Part shown: in pieces, positions 27,101 through 38,684 of the stretch
Layout: each line of letters starts with the position of its first letter
Numbering within the stretch: position 1 is the stretch's first letter
Assembly (NCBI RefSeq): GCF_011386835.1
Contig: NC_088792.1
Coordinates: 66,031,287-66,095,286, forward strand
Source of the DNA: Chrysemys picta bellii
Lineage: Eukaryota; Chordata; Testudines; Emydidae
Direction of reading: 5' to 3'
DNA length: 64,000 nt
The notes under the pieces: model-generated
The model's database searches: none
What the model was told of the DNA's origin: nothing
The model's input: the letters and a program-made list of their open reading frames with translations, nothing else
Program-made: the position numbers and the translations under genes

Positions 27101-27268
27101 TCCTTAAAGGTTCTTGTAAAGGTAAGAAAACTGTCCAGCTGTCTGATGATGCCCATCTGTTTATCTGCTTTCCAACCATAACACCACCCTAATCAAAAAG
27201 ATCAGATTGCATGGGTTTGTAGCAAACTGGCAAATCTAGTGCATTCTAAGATAAACAGAGTCACGTAC

Positions 27269-27376
27269 CATCAGAGGGTCCTTCATCCTCTTTATCATAT
27301 CGGTCAGATGCTAATGAGAGATTATCAGGAGGTGAAGGGAAAGAGCCCTCAGACTCTTCCTCATCTTCCAATTCTC
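27269..27376 (-). CDS. SKAP2: SKAP2 coding exon 4 (acidic linker before PH domain)
   Basis: A 108-nt exon completes Gly61 and encodes residues 62-96, then the first base of codon 97. It reads ELEDEEESEGSFPSPPDN, then LSLASDRYDKEDEGPSD. The recalled human SKAP2 segment ends PPDTISLASERYDKDDEAPSDG, a strong match. In the family this is the acidic linker between the dimerization helix and the PH domain and carries tyrosine phosphorylation sites. Tyr87 here corresponds to human Tyr93, but the position of human Tyr75 is Ser69 here. The acceptor is CTCTTGCAG|GAGA and the donor GATG|GTACGT. Exon 5 (start of the PH-domain region) was searched for by eye down to coordinate 1 and not seen, so the following intron exceeds 27 kb. 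Confidence 0.96.
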
Positions 27377-27680
27377 CTGCAAGAGTCAAACAGAAACCAT
27401 TTGTTAATAACTGTCTCCTTCTGACAAACAGAATTCATTTTGAAAGCAGAGATTTAGCAATTCTTTGTTAATAAGAAAGAATGATGTCAAGTCATTTTAA
27501 ATTAAACTGAACAAATTCAGGGTCCTATTGTTCTCTTAATTTCACTTCATGTACCTCTGAATACTAGAGTATGGCTGTGCACACTGGTGCTCCAAAGCTA
27601 CATTCTAATTGGCCAAGTGGGTCTTTTTAATGATGTCATATTAATGAACCCCTCCCAGTGGTGCACAGCTGGGAAAAAAG

Positions 27681-27711
27681 AGAAAGAAAGAAAGAAAGAA
27701 AGAAAAAGAAA
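27681..27711 (+). repeat. (AAAG)n microsatellite
   Basis: AGAAAGAAAGAAAGAAAGAA-type tandem repeat about 300 bp outside SKAP2 exon 4, in intron 3. Open frames across it on both strands are low complexity and not genes. Confidence 0.85.
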
Positions 27712-30167
27712 ACCATGCCACACACCAAAACTGTGTGTGAGGGGAGAAACTAACAGGAAACGAAAGACAGACAGCCTGAGGATAGAGGGAAAAGAGAACA
27801 CATTTGGGGAAGAAAGGGAAAGTCTTCAACTGTCTCCTTCGCAAAAAGTGCCAAACTGCATTTTCAGCAACATTTTGTGCACTTCCACACGTTTTCAATT
27901 TGCTTTCTCCTCAACTACGAACTATTTTTCAAAAGTGTAAGGATACATCTTTCCACTTAAAAGTATTTTTAAAGGTAGTGTTTCCTTTTCCCTTTGAAAT
28001 AAAAAATGGAGTCACACTTTAATAGCACTCAGCTACAACTGTGTGTGTATAGCACAGTAATCTATAGGTGTGCTTCTCAGGGAACTAAGGGTCTCAAATA
28101 CACCTGAGGTATGCATCAATAGCTGGCTAACGTACATGTCATGTTGGGTCTTACTGCTATAATGAGGGGAAATGGAGGGGGGGGGGGGAAGTATTACATG
28201 CAACTTTCGTTTTCATTATGCAAAATGAAGTTTCCTTCCCAAAATGTGGTATATGTCTAAAAATATACCAACTATGCAAAGAAAAGGAGAAGAGTTACGC
28301 ATATCAGAGAATGTAGAAAAAAGAGAGTGCCCAATCGCTCTTCTTTCAAAAACTGTTTATATTTTGCAAAAATTGAGTGGTTAAAGCTGAAGTTGTCAGG
28401 CTTAAAAAATTACCCACACATAAAAATAATCTGAGCACAAATAGAAACACTGTCGCCCTGTGTACGAGAACGTGTATTTGTGTACCCATACTTTGTGTTG
28501 AAAATACAGTAATTGAAATACTTAACACTAAGAAAATATACCATAGACACTGAAATAGAGGGGGAACTAACTTGGAAGATGTTTGAGACTATATTAAGCC
28601 AGATCTTTTGTTTTTGTGTTTAAACCAAGTGCTTTGTAGTTCACACTACAGGCTGAAATGCAGTCTTTAACTCACCCAATTGTACCTGGGAATTGTAGCT
28701 CATTTTGGTATCATAGATCACCCAATATTCTGGAGCTTCAATGAAAAACACATCTACAATGCGTAAGTTTATGCATGACAAAATGATTTAAGAGTAGAAT
28801 CAGCCTTAATTCTCAGTTTCCTGGCTTTGTGGGGTTGAGAGATTTAGGAGTCTGTTCTGTTAATATATAGGGATATTACTCCCTAAAGTTTTATACATCA
28901 AAAGTATAATAAGCCTTCTTGTTAATTCTGTGGGGTCTTCTGTATCTTTGGACAAGCCCTAGTAATCCTTTCCCTACTTTTCATCTTCCCACAACCAGAC
29001 CCTGTATCAAAGCCAATATTCTTCTGACTGAGGAAGACTGGAACAGACTGTATTTGAAGCTATCAATGCTACTCCTTAACCAGTCAGAGGAGTCAGTGTT
29101 GAGCAGCACAAACCATTTTCTCCCCTCCACAGGTGCTAAGTGCCTGCAAATACATCTGAAAAGCATAAATAAATTAAAGGAAAGTATTCGACTTGTATTT
29201 ATGTAATAGAAAGCTGAACTACCAAGCAACAACAGGCATCAGGTAAATGTATCCAATACAATTTGAAGACATAATTGAAAGCATTACAGCCTAATCAGAC
29301 ATCTAAAAGCAAGGCATGCTCAAACGAATTGTCTATAGACTCATTAGCTGGCAGCCATTCCATTACAATCACACATAATGTCAGTAGTGCCTTGAGCCTA
29401 TGCCAATGACAACAGCATAAATTTTGCATCTCATTTCTGTGGTCATAAAATTAATGATCAGTTTTAAAATACTTCTTTGTAAAAGTTATTGCACACAGAA
29501 AAGACATGAATGTGTCCCTGTTATATAGTCATGAGGATAATTAAGGAGTTGATGTTCATTAATATGATTTCTTGTTTCCCCAGAACAGCATTTGATTTAT
29601 CCTGGAACTTTTTTTTTTTAAAGTTTAATTAATGATACACTGTTAACAGTTATAAAAAAAAAAGTCCTATTCTCTCATTTCGGTGAGTTTAACTCACCAC
29701 TTAGGTTTGACCACAATCAATATTTTGATTTGCCCACAATAAAAGGTACTGTACCTGATCTTTTCTTATTAAACACCATCTTTTCAATTACAGTACATTA
29801 ATTTATTGATGTTCTGAAACAGCACACACCAAGGGGGTAAGTGTGCAGAATGGTAAGTGGGGAATTAGACACTTAAGTATTGTTATGTTAACAAGGGCTG
29901 CACTTTAATTCCCTGTATTCTGCATTGAACATTTCCAACAGGTTTAGCTGGTATCGACTGAATATAAGAACAAGACCATATTATTTTATAGGGATCTGGT
30001 AAAAAAACCCATCAAACTCTTCTTTTTTTCCACAATTCGTTTTCCTCTGCTACTACTTGTTCATAGTAATGAACTCAAACATTTAAGATACTACTTCAGC
30101 CACTTAATCTGTAAAGGAGATCAGACATCATTTCAGCCTCTGGCCCTGAAATAGACTCTTGCTAGAT

Positions 30168-30391
30168 CAGGGGTAGTCAATTATTTTTTGTCAAGGTCCA
30201 AATTTCTTGGTCAAGGTATAGTCAAGGTCCAGACTCCAGAGAAAATAATAAACAGCAATAATGATAATAAATAAATAAAAATAACTTAATAATAATAATA
30301 ATTTAAAAAGTAAATAACATGATTTTGGGGTCCGTTCAAAAGTGGCTGGCCATCCGGATTTAACCCACTGTCCACCTATTTACTACCCCTG
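30168..30391. mobile_element. hAT element, CAGGGGTAGTCAA family
   Basis: Ends CAGGGGTAGTCAA and TTTACTACCCCTG enclose 224 bp with an AT-rich (TAA-type) interior. Flanks TGCTAGAT and GTCTAGAC fit, imperfectly, the NTCTAGAN target preference of Charlie-type hAT elements. Confidence 0.75.
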
Positions 30392-31389
30392 GTCTAGACA
30401 CTGTGTTAATAAAACATCTAGGAAGAAGGAAGCAAAAAAATTGCTCAAACTTAATCTTAAAGCATATAAAACACTTACAGGAGGGCAGGCAAGTAGCTGC
30501 CTCAAAAACTCCTGATTTTTTGCTATTCCAGAAGGCTTGGCCAAACGTGTCAAGCTGAAATGAATTCCTTCTGCCCAGTATCCAACCTTCACTGCTGGAA
30601 AGACTATTATACCCAGCAATTAATAAATGTAAGATTCCCAAAACAGGTTCGTTAGCTCAAATGAGTGAATAAAGTTACTTTCAAACTAAAGCTTGTACAC
30701 TTTAGTCTCTTGGTTGTTCAGTTGATTTTCAATAGAACATCAATGAGAAAATGACTCAATCCACCTGTCACCCAAGTGGTTCCTTTGATGGCTATTCTCT
30801 CCATGCCCACTGTGACATGCAGCAAACTGATAAAGTATGTGCATTAAGGTGTGTGAATCAATCATCTAGGTTTTGATATCAAGTGGTAATTTTAAACATC
30901 CAAAGAATTCCTACCTGAGCCTTATAAAACCAAAGAAAGACATCTACATATTAAGCACTACAGAAGCAGTATGAGGTTTGTAGGTGAATGTTTCAGAGAT
31001 GTGAAGAGTCAAAAAGCATTAGGAAAGTCTTTGAAAAAAAATGATAGAAATATTTAAGTAACTATCTCTGAAATTTCTCATGTAAAGTTCTCCCAGTGTT
31101 TCCAGAAGAGTTCTACTAGGAGATTGTATCTGGCATGTGAAATTTTTGGTGGATTGCTTAGGTTGGCAGTGAGATAGGGAGATACTAAGAAGTGAGCTTA
31201 AAATGGAAAGCAGCCGCTAACTTTATTTAAAGAAGGACTAGCCATCTACAAAACTCAGGGAACTAATGCTCTACACACAAGTTGATTCTTTGGCATCATC
31301 TTCACTGCATGCTAACCTCATGTTCAACACCACCATCCTGCACTTGCTCAAGCTCAACATGTAGTTAAACTACGTTGTCCTGTTGGCAC

Positions 31390-33250
31390 ACATCAGGATC
31401 ACAGATATTGTGATATTAGGGAGAGGAACAACATACCAGCTTGCTCATGTTGAAAGAGGTCAGACCTCTAGAACACCCTGGCATCATGCACCCTCTCCCG
31501 CTGCATCCAAAGTAGGTGAGCATGAATATGCCATGATGGTCCACAAGAGTCTGCATAACAATGGAATAGTATCCTTTCCTGTTAATATACTCGCTTGCTC
31601 AATACTGGTGGGGATGCATACTGTTCCCCCAGCCATCGTGCCTGTGCAGTTTGGGAGCCCATCCATTCAAACCCTTCAATTATTTCAGGAATGTTTCCAA
31701 TTTTACAAGCCTGGGGGACTGTGACATTGCACTCCATATGTTTTATGGAAATATGCTAATGAGTATGAATATAATGTAACTGGAATATGCTTCATGCAAA
31801 GGGTCTCTTGTAAGGTATCATTACAAAGATTATGATCTACTGAGTGTGTTTATCCTATTTGTTTGCATGTATTATTTCTAAGTCTGGAGTTAGGAGAAGA
31901 TATAAACTTGTATTACTGATGTATACATGTTAAGTGGAAGCCATTAAGGGTGCTTCAGAATCAATCACCTATAAATGGCTCTGTTAACTTGCAAACCTTC
32001 TGGGGTATGTGCCAGCCAGCCTTGGAAGAATGGAGACTAGGGGTCTCACAGGACATGTGACCATGTCACATGATACTGCGATCCATCTTAAACCTGGAGC
32101 TTTTCCATTTAGGAGGAGGGGTGGGAACCCAGAGAGAGACAAAGGATTCCTGCCTTGTGCTAAAGCTATAAAAGGGGGTGGAACAGAACAAAGGGGTGGC
32201 CAATCATGAGAAATCCCCTCGTTACCACCTGAGCTGGAACTAACAAGGCTGTACCAGGGGAAAGGATTGGACCCAGACTAGAAAGAAGTCTAGTCTGTGA
32301 AAAAAGCTTAATGGAACATCTCTGAGGGTGTGATTTACCTGTATTCAGTTTCTAAATGTATTAGGCTTAGACTTGCATGTTTTGCTTTATTTTGCTTGGT
32401 AACTTACTTTGTTCTGTCTGTTATTACTTGAAACCACTTAAATCCTATTTTTTATACTTAATAAAATCATTTTTGTTTATTAATTAACCCAGAGTCAGTG
32501 ATTAATACCTGGGGGCAAACAGCTGTGCATAGCTCTCTATCAGTGTTATAGAAGGTGGACAATTTATGAGTTTACCCTGTATAAGCTTTATACAGAGTAA
32601 AACGGATTTATTTGGGGTTTGGATCCCATTGGGAGCTGGGTGTCTGGGTGCTGGAGACAGGAGTACTTGCTGAGCTGTTTTCAGTTAAGTCTGCAGCTTT
32701 GGGGGCGTGGTTCAGACCCTGGGTCCTTGTTGAAGCAGGCTTGTGTGTCTGGCTCAATAAGACAGGGCTCTGGAGTCCCAAGTTGGCAAAGAAAACGGGC
32801 TCAGAGGTAGTTTCAGTACATCAGGTGACAGTCCCAAGAGGGGTCTCTGTGACCGAACCCATCACAGGGGACAGCACATCATTAATTGCCTTGCTAACTT
32901 CAATGACCATTGCACCATCTGTAGATTTTCCAACCCCAGACTGATTGCTAACTGATCTATAGCAATCTGGGGGTGTCCATTTCCATAGGCAGCAACGACG
33001 TGCTTCTGGACCTTTAATGGGTCTCATCTAGGTGCTCTGACACTCAAGGTCTGAGGCAAGCTCCTCACACAGTTCCATGAATGCATATGTTTTAATGCAA
33101 AAGTCCTGGGCCCACTGCCAGTCACCCCATATTTCCATCATAATTCGCTACCACCAGTGTGCATTTGCATTCCTGGCCCAGAAGTGGTGGTCTGCATAGA
33201 GATCATCAGCTAGGTCCATACTTCCACATCCACGTGATATCGTTCAGTAG
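31390..33250 (-). pseudogene. PIF/Harbinger (HARBI1-like) transposase pseudogene split by an LTR
   Basis: On the minus strand the upstream part (about 33150-32873) reads DWQWAQDFCIKTYAFMELCE, then TPPDCYRSVSNQSGVGKSTD and EVSKAINDVLSP. After the LTR at 31720-32866 it resumes (31713-31390) with IPEIIEGFEWMG, then in shifted frames LPNCTGTMAGGT and RVHDARVF. The order (FMELC, P-D-YRSV-NQFGVGKST, AIN-VL, GF..LGFPNC.GAIDG, VHDARVF) is that of a Harbinger-type DDE transposase or a HARBI1-like domesticated protein, as I recall the family. Stops and frameshifts show it is dead. The LTR entered between the AIN and GF segments. Terminal repeats of the original element were not found. Confidence 0.8.
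31720..32866 (+). mobile_element. Solo LTR of an endogenous retrovirus-like element, 6-bp target duplication
   Basis: The 1147-bp segment starts TGTGACATTGCAC and ends CCCATCACA (TG...CA with TGTGA/TCACA ends). It is flanked by a perfect 6-bp duplication GGGGAC (31714-31719 and 32867-32872). It contains a TATA box TATAAAA at 32167-32173 and a polyadenylation signal AATAAA at 32460-32465, placing its promoter on the plus strand. No internal retroviral genes follow, so it is a recombined solo LTR. It lies antisense to SKAP2 in intron 3. Confidence 0.92.
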
Positions 33251-33697
33251 CTGTTGTTGTGCTACTCCTAACCGTAAGCCACTGCCTCTGTCTTTTCCAG
33301 CCCCAGAAGCACGTAACAGCACAAGTATGGTATCTAGGGTCCACAGTACTTTCAACCGTGCTTCTGCCAACTTTAGCACTATTTTTAGCATGAGTTAAAA
33401 ACAAAGCTCTTTTAGCTAAACATTTTGGCAGCCAAAATATTGATTCAGTTAATCTCAAACGTAGATAGAAATGCCAAAAACTGTAATAACTCTCAATCTT
33501 CAACAAAGTCCAGGCTCCTATCTCCTTAGAACCAAAAACTAGTCTCTGTATAAGCGTCATTAAAAATTCATGTAATCACTGATCTTTCAGGAGATCTCTC
33601 TGTTGGAAAATTTAGAACAATTTAGATTGAGTGTGTTTATACCCACTTTTTGATGCATCTACAGTTCTAAAGGGCTGAAGCACAACAAGAGTCAATT

Positions 33698-33718
33698 AAA
33701 AAAAAAAAAAAAAAAAAA
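33698..33718. repeat. Poly(A) tract
   Basis: About twenty consecutive A after AGTCAATT in SKAP2 intron 3. It could be a decayed retroposon tail, but no body is recognised. Confidence 0.7.
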
Positions 33719-36033
33719 CCTCAGAGGTCCTACAGGAAAACCCTAGGAACAAACAAAACTCAGCCTAAGCTCCCTCCTTATCTTATTGTTTATTAAGTAA
33801 AGAATAAAGAAAAATTCTAAGAAAGGGAGAGTGTTTTGGACATTAATCCAGTATGTATGTATTGTCTTGAGAGCAGGATAGGGATTCTACCTGTTCACAA
33901 TTAGCATTATATCCTAACTGTAAGAGCCAATGTAAAATTAGGTAATAACTCATGGATGAGAATTAAGTGATATTTTCACTTTGTATATCCATGCTCATGA
34001 ATGTGTCTAGATTTTCTATGTAGATAACATTTTCAAAGTTTGGCCCCGTTTGTAGAACTCACCAACATACATTTTCGTGTCCTTTCATTTTAGTTACATT
34101 GAAAGAAAACTAAACAATGTCAAAATTTACAAGTTATACCACATGCAGTTCTAGACGCTCCATGGGGATTAAGAGTGCTCAAGGCAATGCTGTTCTTCTT
34201 AAAGGTTGTATGTACTTTCAACAAAGTATATCAAATAAACTTATCACTGAAATCAGAGCAGGTCATAAAAATATGGCAACCACTGCATGCTGAATTCTGC
34301 AAGTTATATCTTCCTCTAGAGCTAAAGAAACCTCCTCTCAAAATTAGTTGAGGAGAAAAAAAAATGCACTACCAACCAGATCAATTAAGTCTTTAACAGT
34401 TGGAAGAGACGATATGCTATAAGAAGTTTTCTTCAACTTGGTTTTAAATAAACTGCAGTAAATAGGAGCTCTGGTCTTTGTAACCAGCTCACATGTTTAT
34501 CTGTGAGCCTACCTAAATCATTTTGAAACCTTCTGGTTGTTATATACAAATTTGGAAGTTACACATTACTGTACATACACTACAACAAATACTTTAAAAT
34601 GTAAAATACGCTTTACAAAAATCAGATACATTTTAAATTGAACAGTGACCCCACCTAATTTCAAATTAAAGCTAAGACATTTTCTTAATAAAAATACAAC
34701 TTTTGAATTTATTTTATCCTTTTCCATTTACCTCTGATGAAGATGACCAAAATGTGATTTTAACTTGAGTGGAAGGACTAAGATATAATATAAAGTGGGT
34801 AATTTAATTTAAAAAAATTGTAACTGCAAACTTTTTATTTTGATTTTGCCAAACCCAATTGATTCCAGAAAGTTAAGAACCGCCACTGTTAAAATGGAAA
34901 ATGAAAGATATATATCTATATTTAATTCATTCAAATTATTTTAAAAAAAAATCTATAGTCTGATTTTAACTGTATTTTGCTTTATCTTTTCCTAGCTGAA
35001 AAGCTGGTTCATAGAAAGTGTCAGTACACTCTCACGTTATCAGCTAGCACTAATATTAGTTATACACTGGTATCTCCTGTCTACAGATAGAAGGTACCAG
35101 GGTTCGACTTTCTGCAAAGAGTGCAACTTCGCATAAGCTTTTTTGACCTCACACTGTGACCCTCATACCAGCATCCACAGGCTACAGGTCATGACCTCAT
35201 GAATTAGCATCATGGAAATAAGGGCCATTCCAGGTTTAGTTACAGAACAGAACACTGTAGCAACAACTCTTCAATCTTTTCTCTTTCTAGCTGCACTGTG
35301 CAGCTTTGTTTACTCCTCAAGAAGACAATACAGAACACAAACTTCAGTTTTCATTACTAGCACTCTAAATCTTGTTCTCCTGTGCTAAAGGTCTGATTTC
35401 CTGCTACACTATGAACATATTCATTCAGGGTGGATCAAAAGCCAATAAATATCATATAGTCATTAAAATCAACCTATTAAAAAGTAAAAGAGATATCACT
35501 GTTGAAGAGAAGACTTTAGTATCTCTCCTTCACAAAAAAGGTCTCAAATAAATTATCACTATTAATGTTCCTTACTGCCAAAGTAGACTGCTTTGAATAC
35601 ACTTTCTATGACAAAACATTAATTGTATAGTTTTAGACAATACTGAGTTTTTGTTATTTATTACTTTATTAAGTAATCTATATTTAAGACATTCAATTTA
35701 TATAAACTTCCAGCTACATTTCTAAACAAGACCCCTTTATTAGTGAACTTTCTCCTATGGTGTATTCATGAAGTAAATATAACCAAGTTATTCAATGAGT
35801 GAGGTTTTAGCACACAAATTTTGAAGCACACAGGAGATTTTTGAAGCTTTTAAATTTTTTTGCTCAGTAGGGGGAGCTAGCATCCTCATCCTTGAAAGTC
35901 AATAAATGCACAAGCTGAACATTTGAATGTTATGCTTTTAAACACATGTACAGTATGTTTATTCAATTGAGAGTCTGTCAATGAGCAAAGTATTTAAGTC
36001 ATACCACAGTGAAATAAAATATTTTACATTTAC

Positions 36034-36059
36034 CTTTATCCTGGAAATCTTGAGGGTAA
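36034..36059 (-). CDS. SKAP2: SKAP2 coding exon 3 (26-nt microexon)
   Basis: A 26-nt exon bridges exon 2 (phase 2 end) and exon 4 (phase 1 start). It completes codon 52 (Asn), encodes YPQDFQDK (residues 53-60) and gives the first base of Gly61. The recalled human counterpart around here is IYLQEFQDKG. The acceptor is CCCCTGCAG|TTAC and the donor AAAG|GTAAAT. Without this exon, exons 2 and 4 cannot be joined in frame: exon 4 read from the exon 2 phase hits a TGA after four codons. That makes the microexon necessary as well as similar. It is too short for standard gene finders. Confidence 0.92.
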
Positions 36060-38540
36060 CTGCAGGGGAGGGAGAAAAGAAAGACAACATGAAGCAATAT
36101 GCATTTGGAAAGTCTCAGGTTGTGACAAACCCAAATACAGAAAAATTATTAGTTTCCAAATAACAGTTTTGAGCTATGAGTACTGCTGCTGCAAATTTAT
36201 ATTGGAAATTTTCACCTTTATTAAAACATTTAATCAGTTCTTCTTTCAGTGTTTTTGAATTTTTGAGCATGATTATCAAACATTTTAAAGAAATTCCATG
36301 GAATAGTGACAAATAAAAAATGCTACTTAAAAACAGATTCAGGTGTAATAATAAAAATACTTAAAAAAAGATTCTAACACATTTGCTCAAATAGCTTAAT
36401 TAAAATGGTGAACATATGACATAACGTTTACTTTCCATTACCTTCCCAAAAGTTAATATCATATTTTAAGATATCTCTATATAAATGAAAGCCATTTATC
36501 AGAAGTTACATATTACAATCTTTTTACATGTTTTATAATGAACACAATGTGACTTGAATATTTTAGCAGCATATGAAAAACAAAATAGATATACAGAAGA
36601 TACTTGTTAATTAAGATGTTGATATGCGTTTAAATATAATAGCTCTTTGAATACATAGTCACATATTGTGAATACATATTCACAATAAAGCAAGGCTTAA
36701 TAAAATTTACCCAACAACTCTTATATGGAATGATACTACTATACCTCTTATACTGAGTGATACTACTTGCTGTGGTGAAAACTACATGGATTGCCATGTC
36801 CCCCAAAGCTACAATCCTTGCAACATACGTGAACAAAACAGTTGCAGGGTGCAGCGACACAATAAGATGCAAGGTAAATAAATAAGGAAAGGTCATTGTT
36901 ATGTATGGCTTTAACTGAAATCTCAGGAAGCTTGAATTTATTTGAGTAGGTGTAAAAAGGGGAGCTGATCAGAATGACTGGCAAGTAAGATGATCTTAAC
37001 AGCTGCATTTTGTATGGACCAGAAGGGGTGGTGCAAGTGTCAGGAAACCCATTGAGCCGATGGTTAAAAGCAATGAAAATGAGAATCCAGGAGGCCCTCT
37101 GTGTGAGAGACTTAGAAATGCAAGCAGAGATAAAAGACTAGATCTAAGAAACATTGTGTAGAAAATAGCAATGTTTGGACACAGCCTGGATGAGTAGAAC
37201 CGGTTGGAGAAATCAAAGGTGACTCTAGCAGATGCACATTTTGGGGCATGGGTGATAATAAGATGGGTGGCGTTAGCAATGATAAAGGTGGAAATGGGAT
37301 AATTTGGAAATAAAGATAAGGGCTGAAATCTTGGCCCCACTGAAGTCAGTTGCAAAGCTCCTGTTTACTGTAATTGGGGTCAGGATTTCACCAAAGGAGT
37401 TCAGTTTCAGCAAGCTGAGTTTCAGTTCATGATAAGACACTCAGGAGAAGACAGAGAGGGGTAGAGATGTAGGGAGGAATGGGAGGAAACAAGTCAGGAG
37501 TGGAGAGTCATCTCTAGAAATGACAGCTAATGAAATCATCCAGGAATGAGTTGTGGAGAAAGAAGGGCCAGAATCTAGGACAGAGCCCTGGGGGACCCCC
37601 ATGGAAAGTAGGAGAGGGGAGGAGGACCACCTACCAAAAGAAACATTAAATGAACAGAGAGGTAGAAGAACCTTTAGATTATAAACATTTAGGGGCCGGT
37701 TCTACATCTTCCTCATTAGAATAGCACTGAGTATACTGTCACCACTCAGTTACACTATCACTGACATTTGTAAAGGAGTGTGACATGAGAGCCAAGGATG
37801 AATATCAAGAAGGAAGGAGCAATAACTGTGAAAAAAAGCTGTGGAGAGGCTGAAGAGGAGAAGAATAACAAGTGCCAGAACATATCGTAATTTAAGATAC
37901 AACATACTGCAGAACAGATTTTTTTTCCAATATGCCAAATCCTCTTCACTCAGTAGTTTGACTGAAGTTAGAGGGTGGAACTAAGTCAAATATACTCCCT
38001 GAAACAACATTAAGAAGACAGCTTTGTCTGACCTATGCTGCACTTAACAGTTTTCAATATCAGTTTAAAGGAACTTGTTGCTTAAAACTATTTTCAGCAG
38101 TGGTTAAATTTCCTAGCATGAACAAGGCTAATGAAAGAATAGGTTAAAACAAACAGATGTTGAAGTCAGTGGACAGAGTTATGCCAGCTTACATCAGCTG
38201 AGAATCTGGCCCAATAAAAATAATCATGCAACTGCAGCAAGCATCCTGGACAAGTTCTTCCAATATTACTGTTTTTATGTTTTAAAGAACTCATTAGTCA
38301 GAAGATGATAGGCCCTGGGCCAAGAACCAAAGCCCTGATCCCACAAAGGAATCCACACAGGCAGACACCTTCTGCCCCCATTCCCTACTGAAATAAATTG
38401 AATCCTATGGGGATTCAATTCAATTCACCCATGTAGATCCCTTTGCAAAGTAGCCATATAAAACTCCTTGTTAAAACAGAGTAGTTATCAAAAGAGCAAC
38501 AAGCATTTACTAATAAATTAAAACAGTAAAGATGACTTAC
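36060..38540 (-). other. SKAP2 intron 2
   Basis: About 2.5 kb. Apart from an ancient repeat-like segment (36930-37640), no feature is recognised. Both ends are clean splice sites of the microexon and exon 2. Confidence 0.8.
36930..37640. repeat. Ancient retroelement-like fragment (tentative)
   Basis: The segments AACAGCTGCATTTTGTATGG and GGACAGAGCCCTGGGGGACC resemble non-coding-looking phrases that recur in ancient LINE-derived repeats of amniotes (recall only). Minus-strand open frames here have no recognisable protein. A GAAGTCAGTTGCAA-type dispersed motif is embedded at about 37345. Confidence 0.3.
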
Positions 38541-38646
38541 TTAGCCTTGACCTCTTTTATCTTCTTAATAAGAGCATCCTTTTTTTCCTTTGCTCTCTTG
38601 GATAAATTCTCTCCTTTGAGGGTATCAGATATAAATGTGTCAACAT
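38541..38646 (-). CDS. SKAP2: SKAP2 coding exon 2 (helical dimerization segment)
   Basis: This 106-nt exon completes Asp17 and encodes residues 18-51, with two bases of codon 52. It reads VDTFISDTLKGENLSKRAKE and continues as a lysine-rich helix. The recalled human SKAP2 segment DVETFVADILKGENLSKKAK matches closely. In the family this N-terminal region forms the helical homodimerization domain. The acceptor is GTCTAG|AT and the donor AA|GTAAGT, a near-ideal donor. Because 106 is not a multiple of three, skipping this exon would shift the frame. The acceptor is preceded by an unusual T28 homopolymer (annotated separately). Introns flank it: about 21.5 kb towards exon 1 and about 2.5 kb towards exon 3. 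Confidence 0.96.
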
Positions 38647-38656
38647 CTAGACCATG

Positions 38657-38684
38657 AAAAAAAAAAAAAAAAAAAAAAAAAAAG
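38657..38684 (-). promoter_or_regulatory. T28 polypyrimidine tract of SKAP2 exon 2 acceptor
   Basis: On the plus strand there is an unbroken run of 28 A, so on the transcribed strand of SKAP2 the exon 2 acceptor is preceded by T28, ending about ten bases before the AG (T28-CATGGTCTAG). Homopolymer length here is prone to slippage and assembly error. A U28 tract should bind U2AF2 or PTB-type factors strongly (inference). Confidence 0.8.

Larger units (their letters stand above)
1236..27268 (-). other. SKAP2 intron 4 (partial; continues left of window)
   Basis: This stretch holds no gene I can support. Apart from the repeats listed separately, it is AT-rich unique-looking sequence. The stretches 1561-3734, 4298-5635, 9718-11402, 13000-19660 and 21660-27268 contain only short open frames without recognisable domains. 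GAAGTCAATGGG-type dispersed motifs occur near 20100 and 20795, and degenerate relatives near 25130-25330. No SKAP2 exon 5 candidate was seen. Confidence 0.7.
27377..36033 (-). other. SKAP2 intron 3
   Basis: About 8.7 kb. It contains an AAAG microsatellite, a G-rich run at about 28176-28188, a hAT element (30168), and the Harbinger pseudogene with its LTR (31.4-33.25 kb). The segments 27720-30160 and 33720-36030 look unique and AT-rich with nothing recognisable. Confidence 0.75.

Noticed and set aside
1..27268. Search for SKAP2 exon 5 and PH-domain exons
   Set aside because: No minus-strand segment resembling the GYLEKRRKD or WQKRWC regions was found by eye; intron 4 is taken to extend beyond the window.
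27641..27940. Overlapping 85-117 aa frames on both strands
   Set aside because: They run through the AAAG microsatellite and have low-complexity Lys/Phe content.
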